A DNA stretch of 64,000 bases from Carettochelys insculpta (Eukaryota; Chordata; Testudines; Carettochelyidae). Below, piece by piece: positions 44,045-56,866 of this stretch (the stretch's first letter is position 1; the number at the start of each line of letters is the position of its first letter). A program made the position numbers and the translations under genes. Under the pieces are notes generated by a model, which saw only the letters and a list, made by a program, of their open reading frames with translations, had not been told where the DNA came from and ran no database searches. The stretch spans positions 19,318,001 to 19,382,000 of the forward strand of contig NC_134152.1 of assembly GCF_033958435.1 (NCBI RefSeq). Reading direction: 5' to 3'.

Positions 44045-44343
44045 GGTTGCGTCTAGACTAGCCCTAACTTTGAAGTGTGCAAGGTAATTAGGGTGTGGGG
44101 AGACTACTAATGAAGTGCTGCGATGCATATGCAGCGTTTCATTAGGCTAAATCTCCCCCATGGCAACTTCGAAGCGCCGGCTTGCATGTAGCCACATGTC
44201 AGCCGCAGGTACTTCGAAGTGCCTTTACTCCTGAGGGACTGACCCGTGTGAGCTGACCTGCAGCTACATGCAAGATGGCACTTCAAAGTTTCACCCTAAT
44301 TACCATGCCCCCTTTGAAGTTGGGGGCTTGTCTAGACACAGCT
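44045..44343. mobile_element. Harbinger-type MITE, hairpin family
   Basis: Tips GGTTGCGTCTAGACTAGC and, inward from the right, AGCTGTGTCTAGACAAGC; core AATGAAGTGCTGCGATGCAT and TAGGGTGTGGGGAG as in 28680-28951. Flanks TAT/TAC are near-identical. Confidence 0.8.
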
Positions 44344-44419
44344 TACGAGTAATCGTAGTGACTGGGTAGTTGCTACCTTGTGATTTTTCTAAAGGAGGTA
44401 TCCTGAGTCAGAGCAGAGG

Positions 44420-44720
44420 CAGCTTCTTAGCATTATGCTCAGGATTTTTCCCTCCATTCTCTTAAGGCATCACAGGAAATTAGGCTATCATCCCCTTGCT
44501 GCAGTGTAAGCCCATTGTTCCTTGTCCTATCCCCAGAAGCCAAGGAGAACAATTTTTCTCCCTCCTCCTTGCAACTCTCTTTTAGGTACTTGAAAATTGG
44601 CTATCATGTCTCCTCTAAGTCTTCTCTTTTCCAAACTAAACAAGCCCAGTTCTTTCAGTCTAGAGACCATAAACTTTAATTGTTCTTGTTGTAATCTTGT
44701 TCTCTAGACCATTTAATCAA
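44420..44720 (-). mobile_element. CR1 LINE 3'-UTR fragment, minus strand
   Basis: TGTAAGCCCATTGTTCCTTG, GAGAACAATTTTTCTCCCTC, ATCATGTCTCCTCTAAGTC and AAACTAAACAAGCCCAGTTC are antisense CR1 3' UTR. Confidence 0.85.
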
Positions 44721-44819
44721 CATGCATGAGCCTCTTATCCAGATGACACCCTTCCTGATCATTTGTAGTTGTTCCCAAGACTGCAGTTTATTTTCAGGGG
44801 GTAGGATCAGGCCCACTGA

Positions 44820-45178
44820 GGCTATGTCTATATGTCAGCAGTTTTCCATATATGATATTTCAAAATATCATATTTTGAAAAAATGGGTCCACACACTATG
44901 CATTTTGAAATACCACTGAGCTATTTTGAAATAGCCATTCCAGGTCCGTATCACTATTTTGAAATAGTTCCACTGGAGCCCATTATGGCATATTTTGAAA
45001 TAGTGCTATAGTTGTAATTTCAAAACAGGCATTATTCCTTATGGAATGAGGTTTACAGGAATTGGAATGATGCACCCACTATTTCAAAATAGCATGTGTG
45101 TTGTGTGGACGCTGCCAAAGTCATTTTGAAATAACTGTTGTTATTTCAAGATGATAACTTTGCTACAGAGACACAGAT
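44820..45178. mobile_element. Harbinger-type MITE (TTTTGAAATA family)
   Basis: Left tip GGCTATGTCTATATG; body of repeated TATTTTGAAATA/TATTTCAAAATA as in 22266-23072. The right tip near GATAACTTTGCTAC is decayed. Confidence 0.75.
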
Positions 45179-45820
45179 ACAGTGTTAAGCTTCTGGTAAG
45201 GGCTGTCTCCTCACGGCATACTATGGACATAGTCTAATGCAATTTCCATGGTTCGTTCTTTTCGGTACTCAAGGTCAACAAAAAAGCATCCAAAATTATG
45301 AAGTACAGTGATTCCTTTTGTGGGCAATCACACTATTCCTAATGAGATTTCTTCCTTTCTCTCCTCTCTCCACATATAGAACTACGCTTTTAAAATATGA
45401 GCCAGCAATCAAATACCATACATTAACCAGGACAAGGTTGAGTTATCAACTGAAATTGTGAGAGACCTCTTGATAAATCTAAACCGATCATAAAATAATT
45501 AGTCGCTAAAGACTTTAATCCTATTTCAACATTTCTGGGTATACGCCACAGCAAAGTGATGAGCAAAGAATCAGACTGCATAGGGACTGCAGGAAACCAG
45601 ACCCACTCCAGTATTGAAGTGACCTTTAGCAAAGGAGGTTTAGAATTAATTTTTCATATTTTTTTTGCTTGGGGAAAATGGAATTTGAACAAGCTTATTA
45701 AAATGAGCTGAAATAGCCACTACCTTTTTAAGACTTCTCAAAGTTCACTTGTCTTTTCCCTTTTTTTTTTTTTTAAAATTGAGCTGGGTAAACGTAGACT
45801 TTTTTCTAAGTATTTTACCT

Positions 45821-46093
45821 CGCTACATGTACTTTAGGCAAAGTAAGTTGACCACGGAGACCCAAGTCTAGCAGTGGCAATTGCATAGCTAAAATCGACA
45901 TATGTACTCTGCCTATACTGGAGAATGTAGATGGGAAAAACTCTCTCTGATGCATAATATATTGTGAGGCTTATAAGGGTCAACTGCAACTCCTGAGAGG
46001 TTGAGTTCATGTGTCCATAGTAGATGTGTGAAATCTGACCCACTCAGGGTTGATCTTTCAGGGTTTATCTTCCCAGGTAGTGTAGCCATAGCC
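45821..46093. mobile_element. Possible MITE ending GTAGTGTAGCCATAGCC
   Basis: Right end GTAGTGTAGCCATAGCC resembles the MITE tips; the left end CGCTACATGTACTTTAGGC is weak. The interior (AGTTGACCACGGAGACCC) looks familiar from turtle repeats. Low confidence. Confidence 0.45.
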
Positions 46094-47291
46094 CTAGGCT
46101 TCAAAGATATATGGCATTTACTCTTTTTTTTTTTTTTAAATGTAAGCATTTCAAAGGTGGCCACTACCAGAATTAGCCACAAATTGTTATTGGAACTGAA
46201 TTGTGAGGCACATACTGCTAGGCGCATATTAATTTAGTATGAAGAAAACTGCTCCACATAGCAGACATATGGCACGTAAACTAACTAGGCTCCAATTCTG
46301 TAGCTTTGATCCATTTTGTGCCCGTGTGTAGCCCCACCATTTTCAGTAGAACTGATGCATGTGTGACTGTTGTTCAACTTCATAAGCTTTTAGAATTGGA
46401 TGTGTGTGTGTTTAGTCATGATGAAGAGCTCTGTAGTCTTCTCTAATCTAACAAAACAAACAAGCAGTCATGTTGCACTTTAAAGACTAACAAAATAATC
46501 TACTGGGGAAATGAGCTTTTGTAGGACAGACCCGGCCCTCCAAAACCAGTGAGAGTGCTGCTTGTTCTCTTGTTCGTCCAAGTATGGATGAATCCTGTTA
46601 ATACCGCAGGATTACCTTTACGTGATAAGAGATGGTCTAGTTAAAATATGGGAAGTGAAGAAAGGAAAATATTCACCCCCTCATGAAAGAGTGCCACTTG
46701 TGTATGTGAAATTAGATAAAATGCCAATAATAATGCTCAATGTGTAGTATAGTTCCTGTGTTTTCAGGCTCTATAAAACTTGGGCACTGCAAATGGCTTG
46801 TTCTAGCTGCTTATATAATCTCTTCACATGAATTTAGAAGTGGAATTTGCCATAGCAAATATATCTTGGCCCGTCCTGAAAGCATATGACCCTGAGAGCC
46901 ACTGTTCCTTTAGCTTCTGGATGCCTGAGAGAGGTACCTTGGTAACATAGGACATTATAGCTGCAGAAAACACCTTTTTTTTTTCCCCCTTTTGTGTTTT
47001 GGTAGCGCTCTTATTGCACCTGGAGGCATCCACTTCTTGGGTTAAATCCTGAGGCCCTTGGTCGATTTGTATATTATGCTTATTCACACAAATTCCCATT
47101 AGAACATTGCTGCTGTTGGCTTCAGCACCAGAAAGGCCAATACAGCTCTCTTCATACCATGCATTTAAGGCAATCAGACACAAGTGGCCCTGCTGCAGTG
47201 AGACAAGCTTTGTGGCCTATTGAACATGAGTGTCCACACAGATGCATATTGAGCACTCTTGTTGCACCAATTCCAGTCCCCTCAGACATGT
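46094..47291. other. No gene recognised; PLE scrap at 46448-46545
   Basis: 46448-46545 contains CAAGCAGTCATGTTGCACTT, AAGACTAACAAAATAATCTA and ATGAGCTTTTGTAGGACAGA, a family B PLE tail on the minus strand with a ruined hammerhead core. A poly-T tract lies near 46122-46136. Confidence 0.6.
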
Positions 47292-47293
47292 TA

Positions 47294-47616
47294 CAGGTTG
47301 AACCTCTTTAATTTGGAACTCTCTCCTATGGCAACATCCATAATTCAGCATGATTTTTAGTTAGCTGGATGACCACTTATCATGGGTGTGGCCAAGTTTC
47401 CTGTGGTTCCATGAACTTTGTTTCCAGACGCTAGTCCTGGCTCTGTGTTCTGTGCTGTTATTGAGCTGTGATTTACCCCTTAATATCTTCTAAGAGCCCA
47501 GTAAGGAGTAGAAGTGTTGGTAATCTTCCTAGGCAATATTGACCTCCCTTCTGACAAATTTCTCTCATTGGCACTGGTCAGGTCCCAAGGGTGCCAAATT
47601 AGAGAAGTTCAACCTG
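47294..47616. mobile_element. Tc1/mariner-type MITE, TA duplication, copy 2
   Basis: Tips CAGGTTGAACCTCTTTAATT and AGAGAAGTTCAACCTG flanked by TA (47292-47293, 47617-47618). 323 bp. Body as in 14262-14582. Confidence 0.88.
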
Positions 47617-47618
47617 TA

Positions 47619-49100
47619 CTACTGCCTGTTGATCCATCATATACCTGCTCTGTGTTGGCAGTTATGAATGAGCAGCATCACAAGGGATGGTGGGGGGAAC
47701 TGAGGAATATCCCTCCATCTTTTTTTTTTTTTTTAATTTTTCCTGTGATTATGTATCTTACTACATTTTGCCTTCATTTTCTTGACGTTAAATATATAAA
47801 TCGAATATTTTCCTACAGTTTTCTTCTTAAAACAGCCTGTCCTTCAAAGATACGTAAGATCTGTAGAAGATTCCTCACCAGGCTTTTAATTCTTGTAAGG
47901 CAGATCACATTTTGGTTCTGAGCAACATATATCCTCTCTCTCTCTCTCTCTCTCAAGTCTGAGGCTCCATAGGAAGAATTTTCTTCAGGGTTTCAATCTG
48001 CGTTTTTATCACACTCAAGCATTGGAAGAGAAATTTGCTCATAATCAATCTTGAATACAAGGGCAGGATTTGGAATCTAGCTAGCCAAGGCCCTGAGAAA
48101 TGGCCAGCACTTGCAATATTTTTTAGATATTACCATTGAGAGGTGAGGTGTTAACCTGAAGTAAAGTGTGCATGTACATATACCCCATGCCCAAAAGGAC
48201 ATTGAAAGCTATTAGAAGCAAGAGAGAATGATGTCCATTTCCAGCAGAGATGGAGTTACTAATCAAAACCTTAAAATCTAATCGCGAGTGTCCATAGTTG
48301 TGATATAATCAAGATCAGTATGAAAGCAAGTTGGTCGGAAGACTTGAATGACATGATTGATGCTCTTCTTACAAGGACTGAGTGCTAGAGCAAAAGATGT
48401 TACAGTTGCTGGGAGAAATTAAGATTTATTAGTGGCTATCAGAATTCAAATGTTGGCAACATTTGTCAATGAGCTTGCTTCTAAGGCTACAGTAATTTAC
48501 TAACTCTTATGCATTGGAATACAATAGTATCCCACTGAGCTGCCATCATGATGCCATTTTTATGCATAATATACCAGGGCCTTGTGGTGAGACAGTATTG
48601 AAGATCTTCACACATGGTTTTTCTTCTCTGTAGCACGTGGTAGCTGCAGGCATGCTTTGGATTTATCCATACATCTTTAATAATGGAAAACCATACAAAA
48701 GAAGCTATATTTCAGTGAGTCCAAATTATCTTGGAAATAAGTATGCCCAAGGGTGATTGATCATAGTCTAAAAATAAATAACTAAATTAGAGTTGGAATC
48801 TGTACAAAACTCCTTCTGAATCTGGATCAAAGAACAGAAAGCTTATGAGTGAGCTTGCTCTGAATTCTTTATTCAGACAGGTTTTGCCGTCAGAATCACA
48901 AGTTAATGAATGTTTTGTGTGCCATCTGGGAGCCTGTCCTGAAATAGACATAGTAGGGCTAAAATCCTGGTTCCATTTAAATTGATAGCGAAACTCCCGC
49001 TGATTCAGTGGAGCTGGAATTTCACAGGAATGATTTAGCTGATGAGGGTGGTTATTTTATTTATTTATTTATTTAGGTTTTCAAAAAAACCCCAGAAAAG
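47619..49100. other. No gene recognised; simple repeats
   Basis: Poly-T near 47720-47735, (CT)n at 47934-47954 and (TTTA)n near 49054-49076. No supported frames. Confidence 0.5.
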
Positions 49101-49102
49101 TA

Positions 49103-49900
49103 TGTAACCCTTCTGCTAGAAGGAGTTGGCAGCAACTGGGGCTGGGCTCAATATCTAGAGGTTCCTTTTCATCCATCTCACACAGAACTGGCTCAAGCCC
49201 CCACCTGCTATCCTGGAAAATTCACACACCTATGCTTCCCCACTCACAAGCACAAAGTCTGTGTAGAAAAGAAACTTTTAATGAAAGAGGCAGAAAAGTC
49301 AGTTGGCACAAGTTTGGGAAAATATCACACCCAGAGTTCATAACCAATCTTCAAGTAACTGTCCCAGCTCAAATGGATTCAATGGTGTCCTTTGACTCTC
49401 AGGCTTACCAGTCCAATATTCTAAACAGCTAATCCACCTGCCCAAACTTTCTTCATACCCCACTTTCAACTCACTCCAGTCTATGCAGGTCCTGAGGCAA
49501 TGCCACCTTTACGCTGGTCTGGCGTTCCACTTGCTCCCTGCCAGCTGCGCTACCAGCCAGCTGCCGGTTGCGCCTGCTGTCCGCCTGCCACTCCTCCTAC
49601 CGGCTGTCTGCCTGTCACACCTGCCTTCTATCTGCTGTTCCACCCACCAGCCAGCCACCTCCTGCTGTCTTGTGGGTTTTGCTATAGGCAAAACCCTGTG
49701 ACTTCAGCTCATAGTGGCGTTCAGCTCTGGGCCTAGCCACAGCATCTCAGTGCCCATCAAGGTGGATTCTCACAGAATAACTACAGACCCATCTTTAGAT
49801 CTACCTGTGAACTGTGTGGGGAGAACTAATCAAACCAGTCTTACAGCTGTATAGCCAAAAGGCTTCCAGCCAGGTGGTTCAACCACTATGCCTCCCCCTT
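49103..49900 (-). repeat. Possible LTR-like repeat, minus strand
   Basis: Starts TGTAACCCTTCTGC, contains ATTAAA on the minus strand (near 49278-49283) and CAGCCAG/GCCTG-rich text at 49500-49680. Resembles dispersed retroelement LTRs of turtles from memory. No matching far end or target duplication was identified, so this is tentative. Confidence 0.3.
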
Positions 49901-52900
49901 TCACCTTCACAATGCTTTGGCGGAGGGGGGGAAATCCCTCTGCAATCCATATCTTAAACACTAGTGATGACTGACTGCCCTGTACCCCGCCACCAAAACT
50001 TCAAGCATTGTTGAGACTCCACAGTTCTTACACTGGGTGATAATATAAACTTTGACTTTAGAACAACATGTTGTTTTACAATAGACACAAGGTCATTGCT
50101 TTGCCTGCTCCCATCAGGCTTTGGTTACAAGGCATTACATACATACCTTTGTATTTTCATGCAAATGATCTCTGCAGGACACATTCCCCAACTCCTTCAG
50201 CAGTATTGAGCTCCTGCTGGCACATTCCTTACAAGTACATGAGGCTGATGGTACTGCATGTAGATGCTATAAGGGTTTAGTAGGTAAGACTGGCAAAACT
50301 CAGAGTGGATTTTTAGTGTGGCCATATTGATTAGGATGCTCTGTTTCTGAAACGGACTATTACTGTGATCCAGTGCCAACTGAAGGAAATGGAAAGACAC
50401 CCATTTACTTCAGGAGGTTTTGAGTCAGGCCTTAGATCTCTTCTGGCTCTCTCAGAACCTCTTGGGAATGAAGGAAGAAAATGCTGTCTAGTGCTGGAGT
50501 CTGACTCTCCATTGGTCTGATGCCTTGGATCTCTGTCATCCTTAATCCAAGCACATGGCTGCTTGGGAAGATGTGCTATGAATAGTGCACAGAGTGGCAT
50601 ATGTACTTGGCATGAGGACTGTTAGATATAGCTTCTAACTAATGAGGGATCCAAGGCTTGTTTTGAGCTCCATAGTTGAGTGAGTTGTTCATGTCCAGTG
50701 ACAGATGTTGTAGTAAGCAAAGTGTGTGTTTGGGCCATTATTTTCACTCCTCACCCCTACATTGGAATAATATTCTCCACCCTTTCCCATTACTGTGTGG
50801 CATGTTTGGGAGTATCAGAGTCACCAGGTGAGTATAGGATATCAGTAACACCTTGCTATGGCAAGTTGTTGAGTTTATTTATTTTGGGGTATTCCGTTTA
50901 TATCACCATAGCTACAATCTTTGTGAAAATGTGCCATTCTTACTGAAAATCTAAACAAGCTATTATCTTTGTATAGCTTCAATAACACCAGCGAGTTAAG
51001 CATCATCTCTGTGAATGGATCATGTTGCTTGTTCTTCATCAAACTGTATTTTCTATGTGACCTCCTCCCATCATATGTCAAGATAGATTGATCTCATGAC
51101 AGATTTTCTGGTTTGTCTCTTGACCACTTTCTAAATACTGGAATTGTATGTCATTTTCCTCGTTGTGAAAGAGCTCAAAAGGCAAACCAGGAAACTTATA
51201 AAGCATGAAGTCTAACATCTGTCGCAACACCACTGGGAAGAGATTGCTTTGAGATGTCTACTCAGGTGACTAGCCAAAGTATCATGGTTTTTTTCCTTCC
51301 ACTTCTTTTCTGTTGTGATTCTTTAGTCTTTACTTACACACAATTATAATTCTTGATTAGACACTTCCTTTTACTGGATAGCCAACTATAGGCTATTGCT
51401 GTGATCTCTAGATGTCCTGGGATCAGCCAATAGATGCATGAGTTGGTGGGGAGGTGGTGGAATAGAACCAAAACTTAGGATATTGGCATTTAAACTCCCA
51501 GCTCCTGGTCTGAAATTCTAATGCAGTAGAACTTGTCCAGAGAAGTTCTGTGAGTTATTGTGTAGTGCGCTGTCCAGTCATGCAAATATTTATTGTAGCA
51601 TTAGATGGACCAGTCTGCATATTTGTAAATCTGTTGTGCTGCATTTCAGCTGGGAGCCTTTCTGGGTTAGGATTGCAGGTCATTTTATAGGATGTGTCCT
51701 CTCCAGGGGAAGACAAATCAATGCATTCACTTGCTGGGAACGAGCAGAATGTTTTGGGGGCACCTGGAAAACTTGGGGAAGTGCAACTTTGGATAGACAT
51801 GAAAGTGTCAATTTGTCGCCCTTAGAGTTAAAGAATGTGGGCCTGAAAATATCAAATACCCTGTATTAAAGCGTGTCCTTCAACCCTCTCAACTTTCCGC
51901 TTGAAGAGATTTATGTATTTAACTTAATCAGAAATCTGTCATCTTATTTCTTCTCGCTTTAAATTATGGTGTTTGCTTTGATTTCCGAGGTCAACATTCT
52001 TCTTGTTTCCAGCTACAGAGGAATGTTTCCCTCCCTTCTTTTTTAGGTTAAAAGTTGCCAGGTCTGCTATTAGGAACGCTTGATGAACTGTGAGCTAGCT
52101 GTCTAGCTTTACCTGTCTGAGACCAATTATACATTTGGCAACATGAGGACATCCATGTTAACTGTCATTGCCACCTGCTGGAGAACAGATTACATTCCTG
52201 CTTTATGGGCCTAACTCAGGGCTTGTCTGCCTAGACAGCTGGTGCACACTAATGCATCCTTGCGACCCTGCAGTTGCTCACTAAAATTCTCTGGCGCACA
52301 GCGGCTTAGTGGTATGGCCCCTTTTCGTATTGAGAGACGGTGATTAGCAGCGGTGGTGAGGATCTATGGGCAGTGTCTGAGTCTGCAGCTTCTTTCATGG
52401 CTTATCCATCCAATAGTGGATTTGCACTGTTGAATGCAACAACTGCATGTCAGTCTATTTCCGAATTCTTGAGTCTGAGAGCTTTTCCTTCAAAGAATGC
52501 TAATGTGGCATGTAGACAAGTTCTTGAATTAGGCCTAGTGAGGCTACTTGTGGAACAAGATTCTACTCAGCTAAGTAATGGTGTCAGAAATGAGTCCTGC
52601 AGAAGCCTTTTTTTTTGTTTTGAATACTTAGTGATTTTGTGTAATTTGGAACCAAATCACGTAGTGGCTTGTCTTATGGAACCCCTGGAATACTGCTTGA
52701 GAAATACCAATAGTAACTTGGGAGTAAATCCCAAGAGAAGGCGGGGGGGGGAGGGGCGTAAAAAGAAGTCACTCAATATATAGAAGAAGCATTTCTTGTA
52801 AACTGAGGAGAAATCCCTTGGACATAATTTCTGACATTGGCATCTTTTGAAAACTAGGACGCTTGTGAGGGTACCCAGATGTGGATTTATGTGCCTAATT

Positions 52901-52934
52901 TTGATAGTATCTAACTTAGAAAAACTCTTTGCCT
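49901..52934. other. No gene or clear repeat recognised
   Basis: Only short frames, none with a recognisable domain. Confidence 0.35.
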
Positions 52935-52937
52935 CAA

Positions 52938-53300
52938 AACAAAAAAGCAGTCAAGTAGCACTTGAAAGACCTAACAAAATAGTTTATTAGGTGAGCTTTC
53001 GTGGGACAGAGCCACTTCTTCAGACCATAGCCATACCAGAACAGACTCAATATTTAAGGCACAGAGAACCAAAAACAGTAATCAAGGTGGACAAATCAGG
53101 AAAAAAAAAAAAGATCAAGGTGAGCAAATCAGAGAGTAGAGGGGCAGAAGGGCGGGGGGAACTCAAGAATTAGATTAAGCCAAGTAGGCAAACGAGCCCC
53201 TATAATGACCTAGAAAATTCCCATCCTGGTTCAAACCATGTGTTAATGTGTCAAATTTGAATATACAAGAAAGTTTAGCAGCCTCTCTCTGCCACAGTTT
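52938..53300 (-). pseudogene. Penelope-like 3' end (family B), minus strand
   Basis: Minus strand: QREAAKLSCIFKFDTLTHGL then NQDGNFLGHYRG (GIY-YIG C-terminus), the AATATTGAGTCTGTTCTGG block, hammerhead motif (52997-53023) and tail AGTGCTACTTGACTGC. 5'-truncated. Confidence 0.8.
52997..53023 (-). ncRNA. Hammerhead motif, core boxes intact
   Basis: Minus strand: CTGAAGA (53023-53017), one A, GTGGC-TCTGT-CCCAC (four of five pairs), GAAA. Stem III is poorly formed. Confidence 0.5.
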
Positions 53301-55185
53301 TTCCAGCAGCAAAGTGGGGATTAAGATCACCCTTTGAGAAGAAACTGAAGAGGGAATTGAATGCCTGACTGCCCTCTGTGCTTCTGAGAACTTCTCTCCC
53401 CTCACTGTTAGTATGTTGTGCTGAGGGCTGTGGATTTTCCTTGTCACTGTAAGTGGTACAGCTGTTCCAAAATATTTAGAAGCTAATTTTTGATGAAGCT
53501 AATAAACTTGGGGTGTTTTCTTCTATTGGTGATGTAGTCTCTGCTGCTGCTTTGGCCTTATGTGAAGGAGACTATATCTTCAGAGCTGTGGCGCTTGGAT
53601 GGATGTTCACAAACGCCAGGCCAGCCGGCAAGACAAAAGGGACCCAACAGCTTTTATGAAGTATTTTGTTTTTAGAGTAGTATAATCAGCTAGGGGAATC
53701 CATTTAGCTCAGTCTCCTTGACTAAAGCATATTAAGCTGCATTTTCTATTGAGCTTCTCCTGGTGTAGCTAAGATCAAAATCCACCTTGCTGCTGTGAAT
53801 TTGCATGGTTATATAGTGTAACTTGTGGGTGATTGTGACTTGGTTTTGCATTGGCTATTGTTAGGCGGGATGGTCCCATATTTGGAGCACCGAAAAGGTA
53901 TCCACACTTATTTTTTAAAAGGGATTAATTCTCCTGTAGTTGCGCCGCCCCCCACCCCCGCAGTTGATCTTTTCCACCAGCAGCTGTGCAGGTGCAGCTG
54001 CTGATGGGAGCTCTCTGAGCCTCGGTGAAGTTGGGGAGCCTAGGCAGCCTCTGCGTCCCTGCTGCTTCTCCAGGGCTTGGGAGGGGAGGGGTGGTGGCTG
54101 CGGCTTCCCCGGGGTTGGAGGGGAAGGGGGCTGTGGCTGCTGCTTTTCTGGGTCTCCCAGGGAGCACTGGCAGCTGCCACCTCCTTCCCAGCTCCCCGGG
54201 GCTTGGTCAAGCTGCCCCCCGCCCATATCTCCCTGTCCTGTATTTGGGACAGGGAGATATGATTGCCTTAGCTATTGTTCACCCAAATAACATTGTGCTA
54301 ACTGGCCCAAGAAAGCCACTGGCCACTTAGACATTTTGTATGATGTGCAAATGTTTATGAAAATGAGTTTTTCATAGTGTTAGCTGTGGCTAGAGCCTGG
54401 CACAATGCAGTGTTTGAGAGTAGGATTCATTATACAACTCGGCATTTCCAGCCTGACCTGGGAGATCTCTGCTGTTTCAACCCTTAATTTATCTAATTGT
54501 GGGGCAATTTATAATGTGGACTGCAGTTCTTGGAGTTCTAAGGGCTATGGCGATTCTGAGAGACTACCACACTGTGAGGCTAGCGGAGTGCAACAGACTT
54601 GTCAAGAACGAGTCAGTTGTGGCTGGAGCTGAAATGTGTCTACGAATGAGACAAGCAGCATAAAGTGTTTAAGGATTCTCACTCTGCTAACTGGATTCAT
54701 TTTTACTTTGTTTCCTTGCTGTCATTTTAATTTCATTATTGTAACTTTTATGCTGTTCAAAATATTTTCCTGTGGAAGTTTTTCCCCCCTACATTGGAAA
54801 TGGTTGTGTTTTTTGTGACAATGTATCTGTTTTGGACAAATAATTGTGGGGCTTTGTACAATAAGGTGGAAACACTTAACAGGTAAAATTTAAGTATAAT
54901 AATATAGTCAAAATGATAAAGAACAAAGGACATTGTTTTGTGGGAAACTTCAAAATTTTGGCATTACAGTCTGATTTGAGATGAAAGGCAAATGCCAGCC
55001 TTTCCCACGGAACAAGTTTTGACGGCTCTGATAGTCAGTACAGCTAAACTGAAAGGCATCATTGTTTGAGATTTGGGGAAGATATATAATCCATAATTAG
55101 AACTAGATGGTTTTTCATTTAAGAGTTTCTTTCTGGAGAGTGGAAACAGATATTTCAGAATACATTTTCTCATTAATCCACACAA
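53301..55185. other. No gene recognised; GC-rich low-complexity block at 53940-54230
   Basis: The GC-rich block gives Gly/Pro/Ala-rich frames on both strands and is probably part of an old repeat. Nothing coding is supported. Confidence 0.4.
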
Positions 55186-55189
55186 TGTG

Positions 55190-55450
55190 CAGCTTTCAGT
55201 GTGTAATGCTAGAACAGGAAGGGATCTTGAGTTCATCAGTTCCAGTCCCCTGCTCTCATGGCAGGACCAAACACCATTGAGATCATCCCTGATAGATGGC
55301 TGTCTAAGTCTCTCGATCTCCAATGATGGAGATTACAGAACCTCCCTAGGCAATTTATTCCAGTGATTAACTGCTCTGACAGAAGTTTTTTCCGATGTCC
55401 ATCTTAAGCCTCCCATGTTGCAGTGTAAGCCCATTGCTTCTTGATGTAAT
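55190..55450 (-). mobile_element. CR1 LINE 3'-UTR fragment, minus strand
   Basis: ATCATCCCTGATAGATGGC, CCAATGATGGAGATTACAG, CCTCCCTAGGCAATTTATTC and TGTAAGCCCATTGCTTCTTG are antisense CR1 3' UTR; the last block overlaps 44420-44720 in content. Confidence 0.85.
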
Positions 55451-56665
55451 TCTGTATCCGTACTGTGACAATGGATTTGCAGAAGCTTTAGACGAGAGAC
55501 TGAGCGTGCCTTTTTAGATAAGATTTTCCTTTACAAACCCATCTATTTGAAAGATACAGGACAGAAGACAAGGGGTCCAATAATATGCAAGATGCCAAAG
55601 ATGAAGAGTGGGAGTGGTCTTGAAATTTCATCCTACATATTTCTGGCTGTGATCAAACTGCCTATTGAAGTGATAGCAGAGACACAATGGGCTGTAGTTA
55701 CAAAAACACATCATGAGTCACAGCAGAGGCTTATATTTTATTTAGAGCTAGAAGAATTGTTCAATTAGCTTTCCAAATGATGGATCATAAATAGGGGCTT
55801 GTGTGTTCTGTACCACAACAGATTAGAGACCCAATTCCCAAGCCTTTTTTGCAACTGTTTTTCATTTTGATGAAGTAAACTTCGAACACCAGAAATCTGT
55901 TCACAGGTTTGTAACATTGCCAAGAACCAATGAAAGCAGTAGATTCTGTGTTGTTGCTGTAAGGAAATTAGAACACTAATTTGTCCAGCCTCTGCTTTTG
56001 AAGACAATGGCAAAATTCCCAATGGTGTTTCTCAATGGGAGCAATATTCTCTTATAGTGGGACTTCCTGCCTACTCTCTGCAATGTTAGTTTCATGTTGA
56101 TCTGGTGAATCACAGATCGACAATGGAGTGGAGAGAGAATGGTGGCAATGTATCAGTTATTGATAGCAGAAGAACTTGATGGAAACACTCTGATACCCAA
56201 AAGAGAAAATAACTGGGAAACAGGATTACAAACAGTTTACAACACAATGTGGTGTAGAAACTGGAGAGCACAATTCTCCTGGTTCTTGAAGGGATCAAGT
56301 AAATATTAACGTAGTCTACTGGGTGACTTCAATTTCAGGATGCGCTGTTTTTGCAAAGCACTGGGGACTGAGTGTAAGTGTTTTTAATCTGTGGGCTTCT
56401 GTAATTACTTTTTGCAGTCTTTCTCATTTGGACTACTGGTGGCAGACTGTGTTTTCTCAAGTTAGAAGCCTTCCAAGGGCTGGCACTGGACTTTACACCC
56501 CCCAAATAGAATTGTGGCAAATACCACCCTGCTTCTGGTTCCACCATAGAGAATAGTCCTCAACAATTTGAAGGCCACAATGGTGTCTGCTTCAATGTTG
56601 TGTCCAGAATCTGAATTCTACTACTGGACATAATACCTTCTCTTTACATCTATGCAGTTTTACAG
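55451..56665. other. No gene recognised
   Basis: Short frames only. Confidence 0.35.
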
Positions 56666-56679
56666 TCCTGCATGTTTGA

Positions 56680-56852
56680 GGGGGAGCCATGTTAGTCAGT
56701 ATCTGCAAAAACAATGAGAAATCGTGCGGCACCTTATAGACTAACAGATTTGTTGGAGCATAAGCTTTTGTGGGCAAAGACCTACTTTGTCAGATGGCAT
56801 TTGGGACTTCAAAAAATCTTAGTCTATAAGGTGCCACAGGACTTCTCATTGT
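56680..56852 (-). mobile_element. Fold-back Penelope-like 3' end (family A), 14-bp TSD
   Basis: TCCTGCATGTTTGA (56666-56679) and TCCTGCATGTCTGA (56853-56866) flank it, one mismatch. Minus-strand order: inverted partial arm (about 56817-56852), unique middle with damaged hammerhead boxes (CTGACAA, CAAAA), arm with AGTCTATAAGGTGCCGC, and tail ending at GGGGGAGCCATG. The arms pair over about 35 bases. Confidence 0.82.
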
Positions 56853-56866
56853 TCCTGCATGTCTGA

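Noticed and set aside
47934..47954. (CT)n tract as a regulatory GAGA-type site
   Set aside because: It is an ordinary microsatellite with no nearby gene or promoter evidence.
53915..54290. Gly/Pro/Ala-rich frames on both strands
   Set aside because: Compositional product of a GC-rich block; no domain.
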